Part shown: one piece after another, positions 1-8,084 of the stretch
Layout: the number at the start of each line of letters is the position of its first letter
How positions within the stretch are numbered: the first letter of the stretch is position 1
Program-made: the position numbers and the translations under genes
Notes under the pieces: generated by a model
What the model saw: the letters and a program-made list of their open reading frames with translations, nothing else
What the model was told of the DNA's origin: nothing
Database searches by the model: none
From: Pelagicoccus sp.
GTDB taxonomy: Bacteria > Verrucomicrobiota > Verrucomicrobiia > Opitutales > Opitutaceae
Assembly (NCBI GenBank): GCA_028284635.1
Contig: JANQRJ010000011.1
Location: forward strand, 62,001-126,000
Direction of reading: 5' to 3'
DNA: 64,000 bases

Positions 1-551
1 GCGAGCTCGGAAGATTTAAAGGAAAACGTCGAATCGCGGGCGAATTCAGTTTCCGCCACGGGGGACAGGCTATCGCCCTGATCGACGTAGTGAATAGTGT
101 CGATGGTCAGACGCCCGCCCTCGATGAATGCCGGGGCGAGAATGGTGCCATCAACCTTCCGGGACAGTCCCGCGACCAAGGAATCCACCTCGGTCGGAAA
201 ATGCCCGCGCAGCGTGGAATCGCCCCTGCTGACTACCGACACGGAGAGGTCGCCGCTCGCTTCGCTCAAATTTTCTCCGATCTCTTTGGCCAGACGCATG
301 GCGTCGGCCTCGGGCAAGGCTCGCGAGTTCGTCAGGATATAGAATGCTCGAGAGCCTCGATGAAACTCCTGTCGCAGCGATTCCACATCCCAACGGGTCA
401 AGACAGGGACGTCGTGAACGGTCTGCGTCCCAGTCGGATCGTCGTCAAGCACCACCCAATGTTCGCCCAGGCCCAGTGCCTTTTCATAAAATGCCTCTAC
501 ATCCAGGGTGGGTTGTTGCGGGAGCGAACCAATAGCGAAATCCTTATCCAT
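1..551 (-). CDS. Four-carbon acid sugar kinase (DUF1537/OtnK-like), N-terminal part
   Basis: Read on the minus strand from the ATG at 549-551, this frame stays open to the window edge. It gives about 183 residues beginning MDKDFAIGSLPQQPTLDV. Residues about 35-54 read VLDDDPTGTQTVHDVPVLTRW, the N-terminal signature of the DUF1537 family, and VSRGDSTLRGHFPTE follows, also typical. Known members (OtnK, DtnK) phosphorylate four-carbon sugar acids such as D-threonate or D-erythronate in the cytoplasm. The C-terminal nucleotide-binding half lies outside the window. No start codon occurs between the ATG and the upstream in-frame TGA, so the start is secure. The gene is divergent from a GntR regulator across a 72-bp region with a FadR-type palindrome. 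The exact substrate cannot be read from the sequence. Confidence 0.88.
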   Translation of the reverse strand, partial: MDKDFAIGSLPQQPTLDVEAFYEKALGLGEHWVVLDDDPTGTQTVHDVPVLTRWDVESLRQEFHRGSRAFYILTNSRALPEADAMRLAKEIGENLSEASGDLSVSVVSRGDSTLRGHFPTEVDSLVAGLSRKVDGTILAPAFIEGGRLTIDTIHYVDQGDSLSPVAETEFARDSTFSFKSSEL

Positions 552-594
552 GCCGAGCTCTTGCCAATCAAATGGGTTGACAGGACCGTTATCA

Positions 595-609
595 ACTGGT
601 CATACAAGT
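595..609. promoter_or_regulatory. Putative FadR-type GntR operator
   Basis: ACTGGTCATACAAGT is an imperfect 15-bp palindrome. Its core TGGTCATACAA fits TNGTNNNACNA, the half-site pattern known for FadR-subfamily GntR regulators. It lies 14 bp before the GntR start codon and between the two divergent genes, so autoregulation and control of the kinase are likely. No binding evidence is available. Confidence 0.55.
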
Positions 610-623
610 GCAATAAGTAAATT

Positions 624-1331
624 ATGTTGATCGAGAGAAAATCGACCCCGGAATCAATCGTAGCCTACGTCATCGAAATGATCGAAATCGGCCGCTTCCC
701 GCCCGGCTCGATGCTTCCGAGCGAGCGGGACTTGCAAGCCCAGCTGGGCGTCAGTCGCCTGGTTCTTCGCGAGGCCTTGGCGCGTCTCTCGGCCTTGGGG
801 ATCGTCAAGAGCCGTCAGGGAAAAGGTTCCTTCGTATGCGACGCCCCAAGCCCGCTGGCCATCCAGCAGACCCTGATCCCGCTCGCCCATCCGGTGGACT
901 TCGACAAGTTCGATCACCTGATCGAGGCGCGCGCCGCGATCGAGGGGGAAATCGCTTTTCTGGCGGCGGAAAACGCAACGGAGCATCAGATCCAGCAGCT
1001 GGAAGAGATTTTGCATTACCGAAAAACCGATCTGCGGGAAAGCGACATTTTTTCTCGGCTGGATTTTTCCTTCCATCTCAAGCTGGCTGACATCGCGGGC
1101 AACAGCTACCTCAAATTGATGTTCGAGGCTTTCGAGCCGCACATCCGAGAGTTTCTGGTCTACTCGTCGAGATCCGTTTCGGATCGAGTCGAAGCGATGG
1201 AGCGCCATCGCCCAATCGCCCAGGCCATCGCGAGTCGCAATTCGAATCAGGCGCGCGACCTGGCGAGGCTGCACATGGATGCCTGCCGCGACAGATTGAA
1301 CCAATATATTGAACAGCTGAACAATGAGTAA
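624..1331 (+). CDS. GntR family transcriptional regulator, FadR subfamily (FCD domain)
   Basis: 235 residues, the usual length for the subfamily. Residues about 7-70 form a winged helix-turn-helix with the GntR signature (LPSERDLQAQLGVSRLVLREAL, then a GKGSFV wing). Residues about 95-225 form an all-helical FCD ligand-binding domain, with metal/ligand residues expected around DFSFHLKLADIAGN and the late RHR/H positions. The gene is first in a plus-strand run; its last 8 bases overlap the racemase-like gene. The divergent sugar-acid kinase and the downstream GntP permease suggest that it senses a sugar acid or its catabolite. That ligand assignment is inference; the family call is firm. Confidence 0.92.
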   Translation: MLIERKSTPESIVAYVIEMIEIGRFPPGSMLPSERDLQAQLGVSRLVLREALARLSALGIVKSRQGKGSFVCDAPSPLAIQQTLIPLAHPVDFDKFDHLIEARAAIEGEIAFLAAENATEHQIQQLEEILHYRKTDLRESDIFSRLDFSFHLKLADIAGNSYLKLMFEAFEPHIREFLVYSSRSVSDRVEAMERHRPIAQAIASRNSNQARDLARLHMDACRDRLNQYIEQLNNE

Positions 1332-1995
1332 ACGCTTAGCCCTTATCCACACGAGCCTGGTTTTCATCACTAAAGAAACGCTGATGAGCGATCTCTTTGC
1401 GGAGATCATGCCTGAGGTAAACCTGATCAACATCGTCGACGACTCGCTCCTTCCCGAAACGATGACGGCCGGGAGAGTGACCGACAATTGCGTCGAACGC
1501 ATGCGAGCCTATGCCCAGGCAGCGGAAACCGCGGGAGCCGATGCCATCCTTTCGCTGTGCTCCTCGCTGGGTCCCGCAATCGATGAAGCTCGGAAACACG
1601 CCAAGATCCCGATCGCGAAAATCGACGACGCCATGACGGAAGCCGCGGTGAAAGCGGCCTCAAGTATCGCCGTTATGGCTACCGTGCCTACCACGCTCGA
1701 TCCCACTTGCGATCTGGTGCGCGAAAAGGCGGGAAAAGCCGGCAAGGCCGTTGACATCAAACCGACGCTCGTTGCGGGAGCTTTCGAGAAACTGATGGCC
1801 GGCGAAACCGAAGCTCACGATCAAATGGTAGGCGACGCGGCAGCCGAAATCAAAGACTCGGTAGAGTTGATCGTCTTCGCTCAAGCCTCCATGACGCGGC
1901 TCGCGAAACCCATCTCCGAGCGCATCGGAATCCCGATTCTGACCAGCCCTCGCTTGGGAATCGAGGCGGCGCGCCAGCTCATCGATTCTCTATAA
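1324..1995 (+). CDS. Aspartate/glutamate racemase-like protein (Asp_Glu_race fold)
   Basis: 223 residues. The layout is that of the two-domain Asp/Glu/hydantoin racemase superfamily: an N-terminal Rossmann-like strand (LALIHTSLVF), a catalytic-cysteine loop at about residue 78 (LSLCSSLGPA), and a second pseudo-symmetric half (SIAVMATVPTT; VFAQASM near residue 185). Where classical racemases carry the second catalytic Cys, this protein has the Cys-free sequence FAQASM, so ordinary two-base racemisation is doubtful. One-cysteine members such as arylmalonate decarboxylase exist. The ATG overlaps the stop of the GntR gene by 8 bases, indicating translational coupling. A role in the same sugar-acid pathway is inferred from position only. 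Confidence 0.75.
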   Translation: MSKRLALIHTSLVFITKETLMSDLFAEIMPEVNLINIVDDSLLPETMTAGRVTDNCVERMRAYAQAAETAGADAILSLCSSLGPAIDEARKHAKIPIAKIDDAMTEAAVKAASSIAVMATVPTTLDPTCDLVREKAGKAGKAVDIKPTLVAGAFEKLMAGETEAHDQMVGDAAAEIKDSVELIVFAQASMTRLAKPISERIGIPILTSPRLGIEAARQLIDSL

Positions 1996-2026
1996 ATAAT
2001 AAGTTCGACCCCAAGACTCCCTACCC

Positions 2027-4189
2027 ATGTTACAAGGACCCCTATTGCTTGCCGTTTTCATCGGAACGCTAGCATTCCTGCTGATCACTGTAATTCGATT
2101 CAAGGTTCACCCTTTTCTCGCTCTGCTTTTTTCATGCTTCCTCGCTGGAATCCTAACCGGGATGCCGCTCGACAGAACGGCCGGCGCTATGGTGGAGGGC
2201 TTCGGAAAAACTCTGCAAAGCGTTGGGCTCGTGATCGGCCTTGGAATTATATTCGGCGCTTTGCTGTCCGACTCGGGAGCGACCCGGAAAATAGCGGAAT
2301 TCCTAGCGGCGCGCATCGGGGCGCGAAACGCCCCGCTCGCGATTAACCTGACCGGCTTCCTCGTTTCGATTCCCGTCTTCATGGACGCGGCTTTCGTCAT
2401 TCTAGTCAGCCTCGCCAAGGACCTCGCTCGAATCGCCAAGCATACGAATGTCGCGCTGGTCGTGCCGCTAGCAGTCGGCCTGATCGTCTCGCACAACCTG
2501 ATTGCCCCGACTCCGGGCCCGGTGGCCGTGGCAAATCAGCTCGACGTCTCCGTAGGCTCCTTTGCGCTCTGGGCTCTGGTTGTCGGCTTGCCGGCGGTTC
2601 TGGTTGGCGGCTGGCTCTACGGCAGGCTGCTCGGACGCTTGAAGATAGCTGAAGACTCCGCTGGCGAAACCGCATCGACCGAAGCGGCGCCAGACTTGGA
2701 CGCGCAGGCTAGACCAGGCGCCAGCGCATCCTTTTTTCTCCTGCTCCTTCCCATCCTTTTGATCTTCGCAGGGAGCGCGCTATCGTTCCTCGTGCCGCAA
2801 GATTCCTCGATCGGGTCACTGCTGAAATTCCTAGGAGACAAGAACGTTGCGATGATATCCGGCGTGCTTGCTTCGATGCTATTCTTGCGTCGATGCTTTT
2901 CGCAGCCCACTGCGGAAATCATCGGATCGGCCGCTGAAAAGTCAGGCGGGGTGCTTCTGATCACAGGAGCAGGCGGCGCTCTCGGGGCCACGCTCAGCGC
3001 CTGCGGAGTGGGGGCCTATATCGCCGATTCTCTCGCTGGACTCAGCATCCCGCTGACCGTCGCGGGTTTCCTGCTCGCCGCCGTGCTCAGGGCGGCATTG
3101 GGTTCTTCGACCGTCGCCCTCATCACCAGCGCCTCGCTCCTCGCCGAACAGATCGCGAACTCGGGCGCTTCCGCTCTTTTGGTCGGCTTGGCGATCTGCG
3201 CAGGGGGAAATTGCCTTTCCCTTCCGAACGATTCCGGATTTTGGGTCGTCAATCGCTTCGGCAAGCTCAGCGTCCGCCAAACGCTGGCAGGCTGGACGCT
3301 CGGCGGAACCATCGCGGGAACGGTCGCCTTTCTCGGAATACTATGCCTGCAAGTCGCTGGCATCGGATCGACCGCCGAAGGCTCGACCTTGTCTCGCTCG
3401 GAAAATAAAGACAAGATTGTCGAGATGATGGTGGAGGGGCGAAAAGCTCAGGAGCAAGTTCCCCTCCCATCGGAGGTTTTTGGGCCCTTCTCGCTTGAGG
3501 AAGCCTATCGGATCGAAGGCTCTCTCGCGGCGCGACTCGAGAAACTCTATGGACCGGTCGCTGGCTATAAGGTCGCCTTCGCCACCGAAGACGCCCTGAA
3601 GAAATACGACTTGGAAGCGCCCGTTACCGGGAGTCTTTATAAGTCTTTCGAGGTTCCGAACGGAGGTTCGGTTTCCGCCGACGCGTTCTTTCTTTTCCAT
3701 ATCGAGGCCGAAATCGTATTTATTCTCGCGAAGGACATCCTGGAACCGCTCGATAGCGTCGAAGCTCTAGCGCCATACGTCGCTAGCGTTCATGCCGGAC
3801 TCGATATCGCGGATGAGCGATTTGATATAAAAGAAGGGCAGGCTCGAACGATTTCGGATTTCGTGGCCAACGGCTCGGGCGCAAGATACTTCATGATTGG
3901 CGAAGGGCATGACCCTCGGTCCGTGAATCTCGACGACCTTACGCTCTCTCTCTACAAGGATGGCGAAAAAGTCTATGAAGGACACTCTACCAACATCATG
4001 GGAAGTCCGTGGAACGTTCTGCTTGCTATCGCCAACGCCCATGTCGCGCGGGGCAATCCTTTCAGAGCTGGGCAGGCGATTGTTTCCGGCAAAGTCTATT
4101 CCCCATTCAAGGCCAGCGGAGCCGATGCGGTTGGCGAATATATAGGAGACTGCGGAGCGCTCGGCAAAGTAAGCCTCACCGTTCGGTGA
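2027..4189 (+). CDS. GntP-family permease fused to a FAH/MhpD-type hydratase domain
   Basis: 720 residues in one uninterrupted frame. Residues about 1-448 are a complete GntP-type gluconate:H+ symporter-like protein with 12 or so hydrophobic segments, including the family stretches VSIPVFMDAAFVIL, NLIAPTPGPVAVA and GSSTVALITSASLLAE. Residues about 460-720 form a soluble 2-keto-4-pentenoate hydratase-like domain of the fumarylacetoacetate hydrolase superfamily: GYKVAF, the acidic metal motif IEAEIVF near residue 558, HAGLDIAD, SDFVANGSGARYFMIG, GSPWNVLLAIAN and RAGQAIVSG. The permease presumably imports a sugar acid, and the cytoplasmic hydratase-type domain may act on a keto-acid derived from it. 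The fusion is unusual; both parts are near full length, so it does not look like chance read-through. The substrate is unknown. Confidence 0.88.
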   Translation: MLQGPLLLAVFIGTLAFLLITVIRFKVHPFLALLFSCFLAGILTGMPLDRTAGAMVEGFGKTLQSVGLVIGLGIIFGALLSDSGATRKIAEFLAARIGARNAPLAINLTGFLVSIPVFMDAAFVILVSLAKDLARIAKHTNVALVVPLAVGLIVSHNLIAPTPGPVAVANQLDVSVGSFALWALVVGLPAVLVGGWLYGRLLGRLKIAEDSAGETASTEAAPDLDAQARPGASASFFLLLLPILLIFAGSALSFLVPQDSSIGSLLKFLGDKNVAMISGVLASMLFLRRCFSQPTAEIIGSAAEKSGGVLLITGAGGALGATLSACGVGAYIADSLAGLSIPLTVAGFLLAAVLRAALGSSTVALITSASLLAEQIANSGASALLVGLAICAGGNCLSLPNDSGFWVVNRFGKLSVRQTLAGWTLGGTIAGTVAFLGILCLQVAGIGSTAEGSTLSRSENKDKIVEMMVEGRKAQEQVPLPSEVFGPFSLEEAYRIEGSLAARLEKLYGPVAGYKVAFATEDALKKYDLEAPVTGSLYKSFEVPNGGSVSADAFFLFHIEAEIVFILAKDILEPLDSVEALAPYVASVHAGLDIADERFDIKEGQARTISDFVANGSGARYFMIGEGHDPRSVNLDDLTLSLYKDGEKVYEGHSTNIMGSPWNVLLAIANAHVARGNPFRAGQAIVSGKVYSPFKASGADAVGEYIGDCGALGKVSLTVR

Positions 4190-4228
4190 CCTACACACTA
4201 TAAATCTAAAATCTATTAAGGTACAAAC

Positions 4229-6076
4229 ATGCATAGAATCATAACACTAACTCTCCTGCTGGCTGCCAGCGCAAGCGCTTCGGATCAATGGATCATGCAT
4301 CGGGTGGATCCCGATCCCCACTCGAACCGCTATTGCGGCTTCAACTCCCTCAGCGAGGGCGACTTCAATAAGGACGGGTTCACGGACTATATTGTGATTC
4401 ATGAGTTTGGCATTTTCGTAGGCATCTCGCTTCTGCTCCACCCAGGGACGACGGATGTTCCATTGATGGACTACTGGGAAAAAATCGAGATTTTGGAGAC
4501 AACAACCAACGAACACGCCCAGGTGGGAGATTTTGATGCAGATGGAAATCTAGACCTCGTCTCGGTGGAGGGGTCTGAGCGCGACGCTCCAAGCCAGATT
4601 CGATTGGTTTGGGGGCCAGGTCCAGACGGATTGCGCAAACAAGAGAATTGGAAGTACTCCGAGTCCTTCGCTTCGCTCGATGCTGTAGGAAACCCGCACT
4701 ACAGCCTTGTGAAGGACATCGACCTCGATGGCGATCCGGACATTCTTATAGGAGGTCGCGCCAATCCGAAGAACGGCAGTCTAATAGGATTGCGCTGGAT
4801 TGAAAATCCAGGGGAAGACGCCAGAGACATCTCCGCCTGGAAAATTCACTCTATTGATGCCGATCTCTGGAGCGGGCATGGCTTCGATCTCGTCGACCTG
4901 GATCTTGACGGAGACCTCGATGTGATCGTCAACAGCGCGGATTTCGACACTCCGAAGGAAGCGCGCGCGATTATATGGTATGAAAATCCGGGGAAGGATT
5001 CCATGTCCCAGCCATGGCCCAAGCACGTCATCGACACCGATCCCGAATATTTCTACAAGGTAAAGGTCGCCGCAGGCGATCTGGATGGGGATGGCCTCGT
5101 CGACCTTGTCTGCCCCATCGCCGACGACCGTATCGCTTTTTTCAAACGGAAATCCAAAAAAACTACCGACTTTGAAAAGATCATCATTCCCAAGCAGGGA
5201 GCGGCGGTCCAACTGCAACGCCACGTTGCGGTCGTGGATATGAACAACGATGGCAAAATGGATCTTCTCTGCGGGGCGCTGCACTACTTTCAGCGAAAAA
5301 AATCCTACGGATACGATTTCAGGAACGGCTATATCGCGCCCGATCGGCTTGTCCTATTCTGGCTTGAAAATGATGGAAGCGTGGAGGACGCGGCGAACTG
5401 GAAGACACACCCCATCAAGATGTCCTATGGATTCAACGGAACCGAGTGGCGTGGAGAAAAAATCGACAACGTGCTCGCTAAGGACATGGACGGCGATGGC
5501 GATCTCGACGTGATCGCGAATTCCGAGGAGACCTTTATCAACCTGGAAGGCAATTCCAACGACTGGAATCTGCGTCAAAAATCGAAAGCTATCCATACTT
5601 TCTTTGGAATCGCCTGGTTTGAGAATACCGAGACGACCATCATTGCTAGCGATAGTTTCGAGTCCGGCAGCGTGCAAGGCGGCGAGGGCTGGGACGGCGA
5701 GTGGCATCTATCAGGCGATGTCGCATTGACCGAGGAAGCGATCGAAGGCTCGGAGTCGCTGCTCATCAAAGGCGGGGGCAATGCTCTGAGAACGCTGGAA
5801 ACCCCAGTCCACGAAGGGCAGCTCGAACTCCGTTGGAAGACCCGAAGCATGGACGATCCCTCCGAGGTGTGCACGATCGAGGTATTTGACGGAGTCTGGC
5901 ACACGCTCAGAACCTTCTTCGACGACGAAGAAGAGGAACCCCTTCCGTACCGTAACGAGATGCTAGCCCTTTCGAAATACGATGGAGTGAGCAAAATCCG
6001 CTTCTCAAACAAGGCCACCGGCGAGGACGACCACTTCATCATCGATGAGATCATCCTCAAGAAGAAGGCTGAGTAA
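4229..6076 (+). CDS. Secreted FG-GAP/VCBS repeat protein
   Basis: 615 residues with a short signal peptide (MHRIITLTLLLAASASASDQ, cleavage near residue 18). At least seven Asp-rich calcium-loop motifs are spread over residues about 30-430, for example DFNKDGFTDYIV, DFDADGNLDLVSV, DIDLDGDPDILIGG, DLDLDGDLDVIVNS, DLDGDGLVDLVC and DMDGDGDLDVIAN. They point to an FG-GAP beta-propeller. Residues about 480-615 look like a separate beta-sandwich (jelly-roll) domain. The protein is probably exported and may bind or process a carbohydrate. It follows the permease-hydratase gene by 39 bp on the same strand, so it may be in the same transcript. No catalytic motif is recognised. Confidence 0.82.
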   Translation: MHRIITLTLLLAASASASDQWIMHRVDPDPHSNRYCGFNSLSEGDFNKDGFTDYIVIHEFGIFVGISLLLHPGTTDVPLMDYWEKIEILETTTNEHAQVGDFDADGNLDLVSVEGSERDAPSQIRLVWGPGPDGLRKQENWKYSESFASLDAVGNPHYSLVKDIDLDGDPDILIGGRANPKNGSLIGLRWIENPGEDARDISAWKIHSIDADLWSGHGFDLVDLDLDGDLDVIVNSADFDTPKEARAIIWYENPGKDSMSQPWPKHVIDTDPEYFYKVKVAAGDLDGDGLVDLVCPIADDRIAFFKRKSKKTTDFEKIIIPKQGAAVQLQRHVAVVDMNNDGKMDLLCGALHYFQRKKSYGYDFRNGYIAPDRLVLFWLENDGSVEDAANWKTHPIKMSYGFNGTEWRGEKIDNVLAKDMDGDGDLDVIANSEETFINLEGNSNDWNLRQKSKAIHTFFGIAWFENTETTIIASDSFESGSVQGGEGWDGEWHLSGDVALTEEAIEGSESLLIKGGGNALRTLETPVHEGQLELRWKTRSMDDPSEVCTIEVFDGVWHTLRTFFDDEEEEPLPYRNEMLALSKYDGVSKIRFSNKATGEDDHFIIDEIILKKKAE

Positions 6077-6229
6077 CATCTAAAAACTGACTTCTTTCTC
6101 CATAAGCTATGGTTTATCAAACAATGGCGGTCTCAACTCAGCGTCTCATTGATCGAGTTCAAGACCGAATAGCAAAAATAAACTGCTAATGAGTGCAGAA
6201 GTCATTACACTGGAACGTTGAGTCGTTTT

Positions 6230-6335
6230 TGTCAGGTCGGCTGCGCCGATTAGGTGCCTTCGGCATTAGGCTTGATCTTAAAAGGCCTACCGTCGCGAAA
6301 GCGACGCCTGTATCGAGCGCAGCGAGATCCTGACA
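6230..6335. repeat. 106-bp structured palindromic element
   Basis: The element is bounded by TGTCAGG at 6230 and its complement CCTGACA at 6329-6335. The arms stay complementary, with small gaps, through GCTGCGC/GCGCAGC. Inside lie further hairpins: TGCCTTCGGCA, and CGTCGC-GAAA-GCGACG near 6291-6306. It sits directly downstream of the 3' end of the minus-strand sulfatase gene and may act as its terminator, or may be a REP/MITE-like mobile repeat. No transposase is nearby. Confidence 0.6.
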
Positions 6336-6345
6336 AATCATTTTT

Positions 6346-7719
6346 TCATTTTTCCCACCAGGGATCATCCCGGGTGCCAGGAAATGCGCTGGGAGCTTGC
6401 TCCTGGTTCCACTTGTTAAATGCCTCAGTGAGTTTTTTTACTTTTTCCGGATATTTAGATGCCAGGTCCTTGCTCTCAGAGATGTCTACAGACAGGTCGA
6501 ACAAAAGAGGCTCGGGCGCATCTTCCGGCTCGAATACTACCTTGTGATTTCCTTTTCTGACCGCCCATGCCCCATCGCGTACATCTCGCCAGAACAGAAT
6601 TTCGTGAGGACTTTCTTTGTTTTTACCTGAAAGGTGTGGTAGTAAATTAACCCCATCCAGGGGCCTCTCCTCCGCAATTTCGGCATTTGCTAAATGGGCC
6701 ATGGTAGCGAGAATATCCATTGAAATTACCGGTTCATGGTATACGCTTCCTGCATCAATCACCCCTGGCCACTGCATAGCAAGAGGCACACGTATACCCC
6801 CTTCGAAAAGACTGCCTTTGTAATCTCGCAGTGGTTTATTCAATGAAGCATTAAGCCTGGAGCCCCCGTTGTCAGTCAGGAATACTATGATAGTGTCCTG
6901 ATCCATATCCAATGTGCCTAACGTATCCAGAATTCTGCCTACTCCATCATCCAGGGCGCCGACCATGGCGGCGTAGGTTCTGCGGTCTTCATCCTCGATA
7001 TGACTGAATCGTTTTAAATAATGTTCGGTTGCCTGAAGGGGGCCGTGAGGAGCATTGTAAGCTAAATAAAGAAAGAAGGGCGCTTCGCTTTCGGACTGTC
7101 TTTCCAGAAAGGCGACCGCTTCGTCGCTTAAAACATCAGTTAAATAGTCAGCAGTATCTATGGGCTCGCGCTCTCTCATTACTTTGACCTCATACCACTG
7201 CCACATTCTCTCGACTTCCTCGAGGTCATTCAAAACCAACTCTTCAGGGAAGTAGCGAAGCCCTCCTGCCAGGAATCCGAAAAACTCATGAAAACCGCGA
7301 TTGAGGGGGTGTTGACTTGGGTGACTGCCCATGTGCCATTTTCCGATGATCATATTATGATAACCGGCTTTAGCCAAAATCTCCGCAATTGTTTCTTCGC
7401 TATGCGAGATACCTGCATGAGGCAAAGCGGGATTAACCGTGGGATTGAAATTAAATCCGAACCTGCTCTGGTAGCGACCCGTCAATAGACCCGCCCGGCT
7501 TGGTCCACAGGCGGGATAAGTAACGTAGCCGTTCGTAAATACGACTCCATTCTCTGCAATGCGATCTATGTTGGGAGTCGGGATTTCGCTGGAACCATGA
7601 AATCCTACATCCGCATAGCCCTGATCGTCCGTAAGTATGATGACTAAATTCGGGAGTGTCGCATTTGCTGTGACACTCAAACTTAATAAGGTAAAAAATA
7701 GAAAAGATTTCATTATCAT
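6346..7719 (-). CDS. Sulfatase (S1 family, formylglycine-dependent), secreted
   Basis: 457 residues with an N-terminal Sec signal peptide (cleavage near ANA-T21). Metal-binding and catalytic features of type I sulfatases are present: ILTDDQGYADVGF at about 28-40, the formylglycine motif C71-G-P-S-R with the following AGLLTGRY, GKWHMG, APHGP, and the late TDNGG and KGSLFEGGIRVP segments. It should hydrolyse sulfate esters, probably on algal or other marine polysaccharide. A second in-frame ATG two codons in (MKSFLF) is an equally good start. Activity requires a formylglycine-generating enzyme not seen in this window. The exact subfamily is not assigned. Confidence 0.93.
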   Translation of the reverse strand: MIMKSFLFFTLLSLSVTANATLPNLVIILTDDQGYADVGFHGSSEIPTPNIDRIAENGVVFTNGYVTYPACGPSRAGLLTGRYQSRFGFNFNPTVNPALPHAGISHSEETIAEILAKAGYHNMIIGKWHMGSHPSQHPLNRGFHEFFGFLAGGLRYFPEELVLNDLEEVERMWQWYEVKVMREREPIDTADYLTDVLSDEAVAFLERQSESEAPFFLYLAYNAPHGPLQATEHYLKRFSHIEDEDRRTYAAMVGALDDGVGRILDTLGTLDMDQDTIIVFLTDNGGSRLNASLNKPLRDYKGSLFEGGIRVPLAMQWPGVIDAGSVYHEPVISMDILATMAHLANAEIAEERPLDGVNLLPHLSGKNKESPHEILFWRDVRDGAWAVRKGNHKVVFEPEDAPEPLLFDLSVDISESKDLASKYPEKVKKLTEAFNKWNQEQAPSAFPGTRDDPWWEK

Positions 7720-7817
7720 TTAGCTTGCAGGAATCTAATCTGTATGGCAAGTGTAACAAGTATTGTTTTTTGTACGCTTGAGTCATAACCCTAGTGTTTC
7801 AAAAACAAGAGTAAGAG

Positions 7818-7900
7818 TAACCGCGAATGGACGCTAATAAACACGAATGATTCCTCATTTGAAGCTTTGATTCGTGTGTATTCGCATCCATTAGCGGTTA
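7818..7900. repeat. 83-bp hairpin repeat
   Basis: TAACCGC at 7818 pairs with GCGGTTA ending at 7900. The arms remain complementary through GCTAATA/TATTCGC and ACACGAAT/ATTCGTGT, with a loop of about 20 bases. It lies in the 365-bp non-coding region (7720-8084) between the divergent sulfatase and the next plus-strand gene. Sequences of this form are typical of dispersed genomic hairpins; no gene was found in the rest of the gap. Confidence 0.6.
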
Positions 7901-8084
7901 AAAATTATCCGGTTTCCAATCCTAACTAAATGTGAGGATATCGAATCTAGTCTTCGATTGTGCAAGTAGCTGATATTGAGAATTTTAAGAAATTTTGTAC
8001 TACTAAGTATGAAACTGGTGGGATAATTAGGTTCTAGCAAAAGAACAACCCCATCGATTTTTATTTTCTCACATTGCATTTAAG

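Noticed and set aside
90..620. Plus-strand frame of 176 codons at the left end
   Set aside because: It lies antisense to the DUF1537 kinase, whose minus-strand translation carries clear family motifs.
654..1502. Minus-strand frame of 282 codons
   Set aside because: It is a shadow of the GntR and racemase-like genes and shows no family motif.
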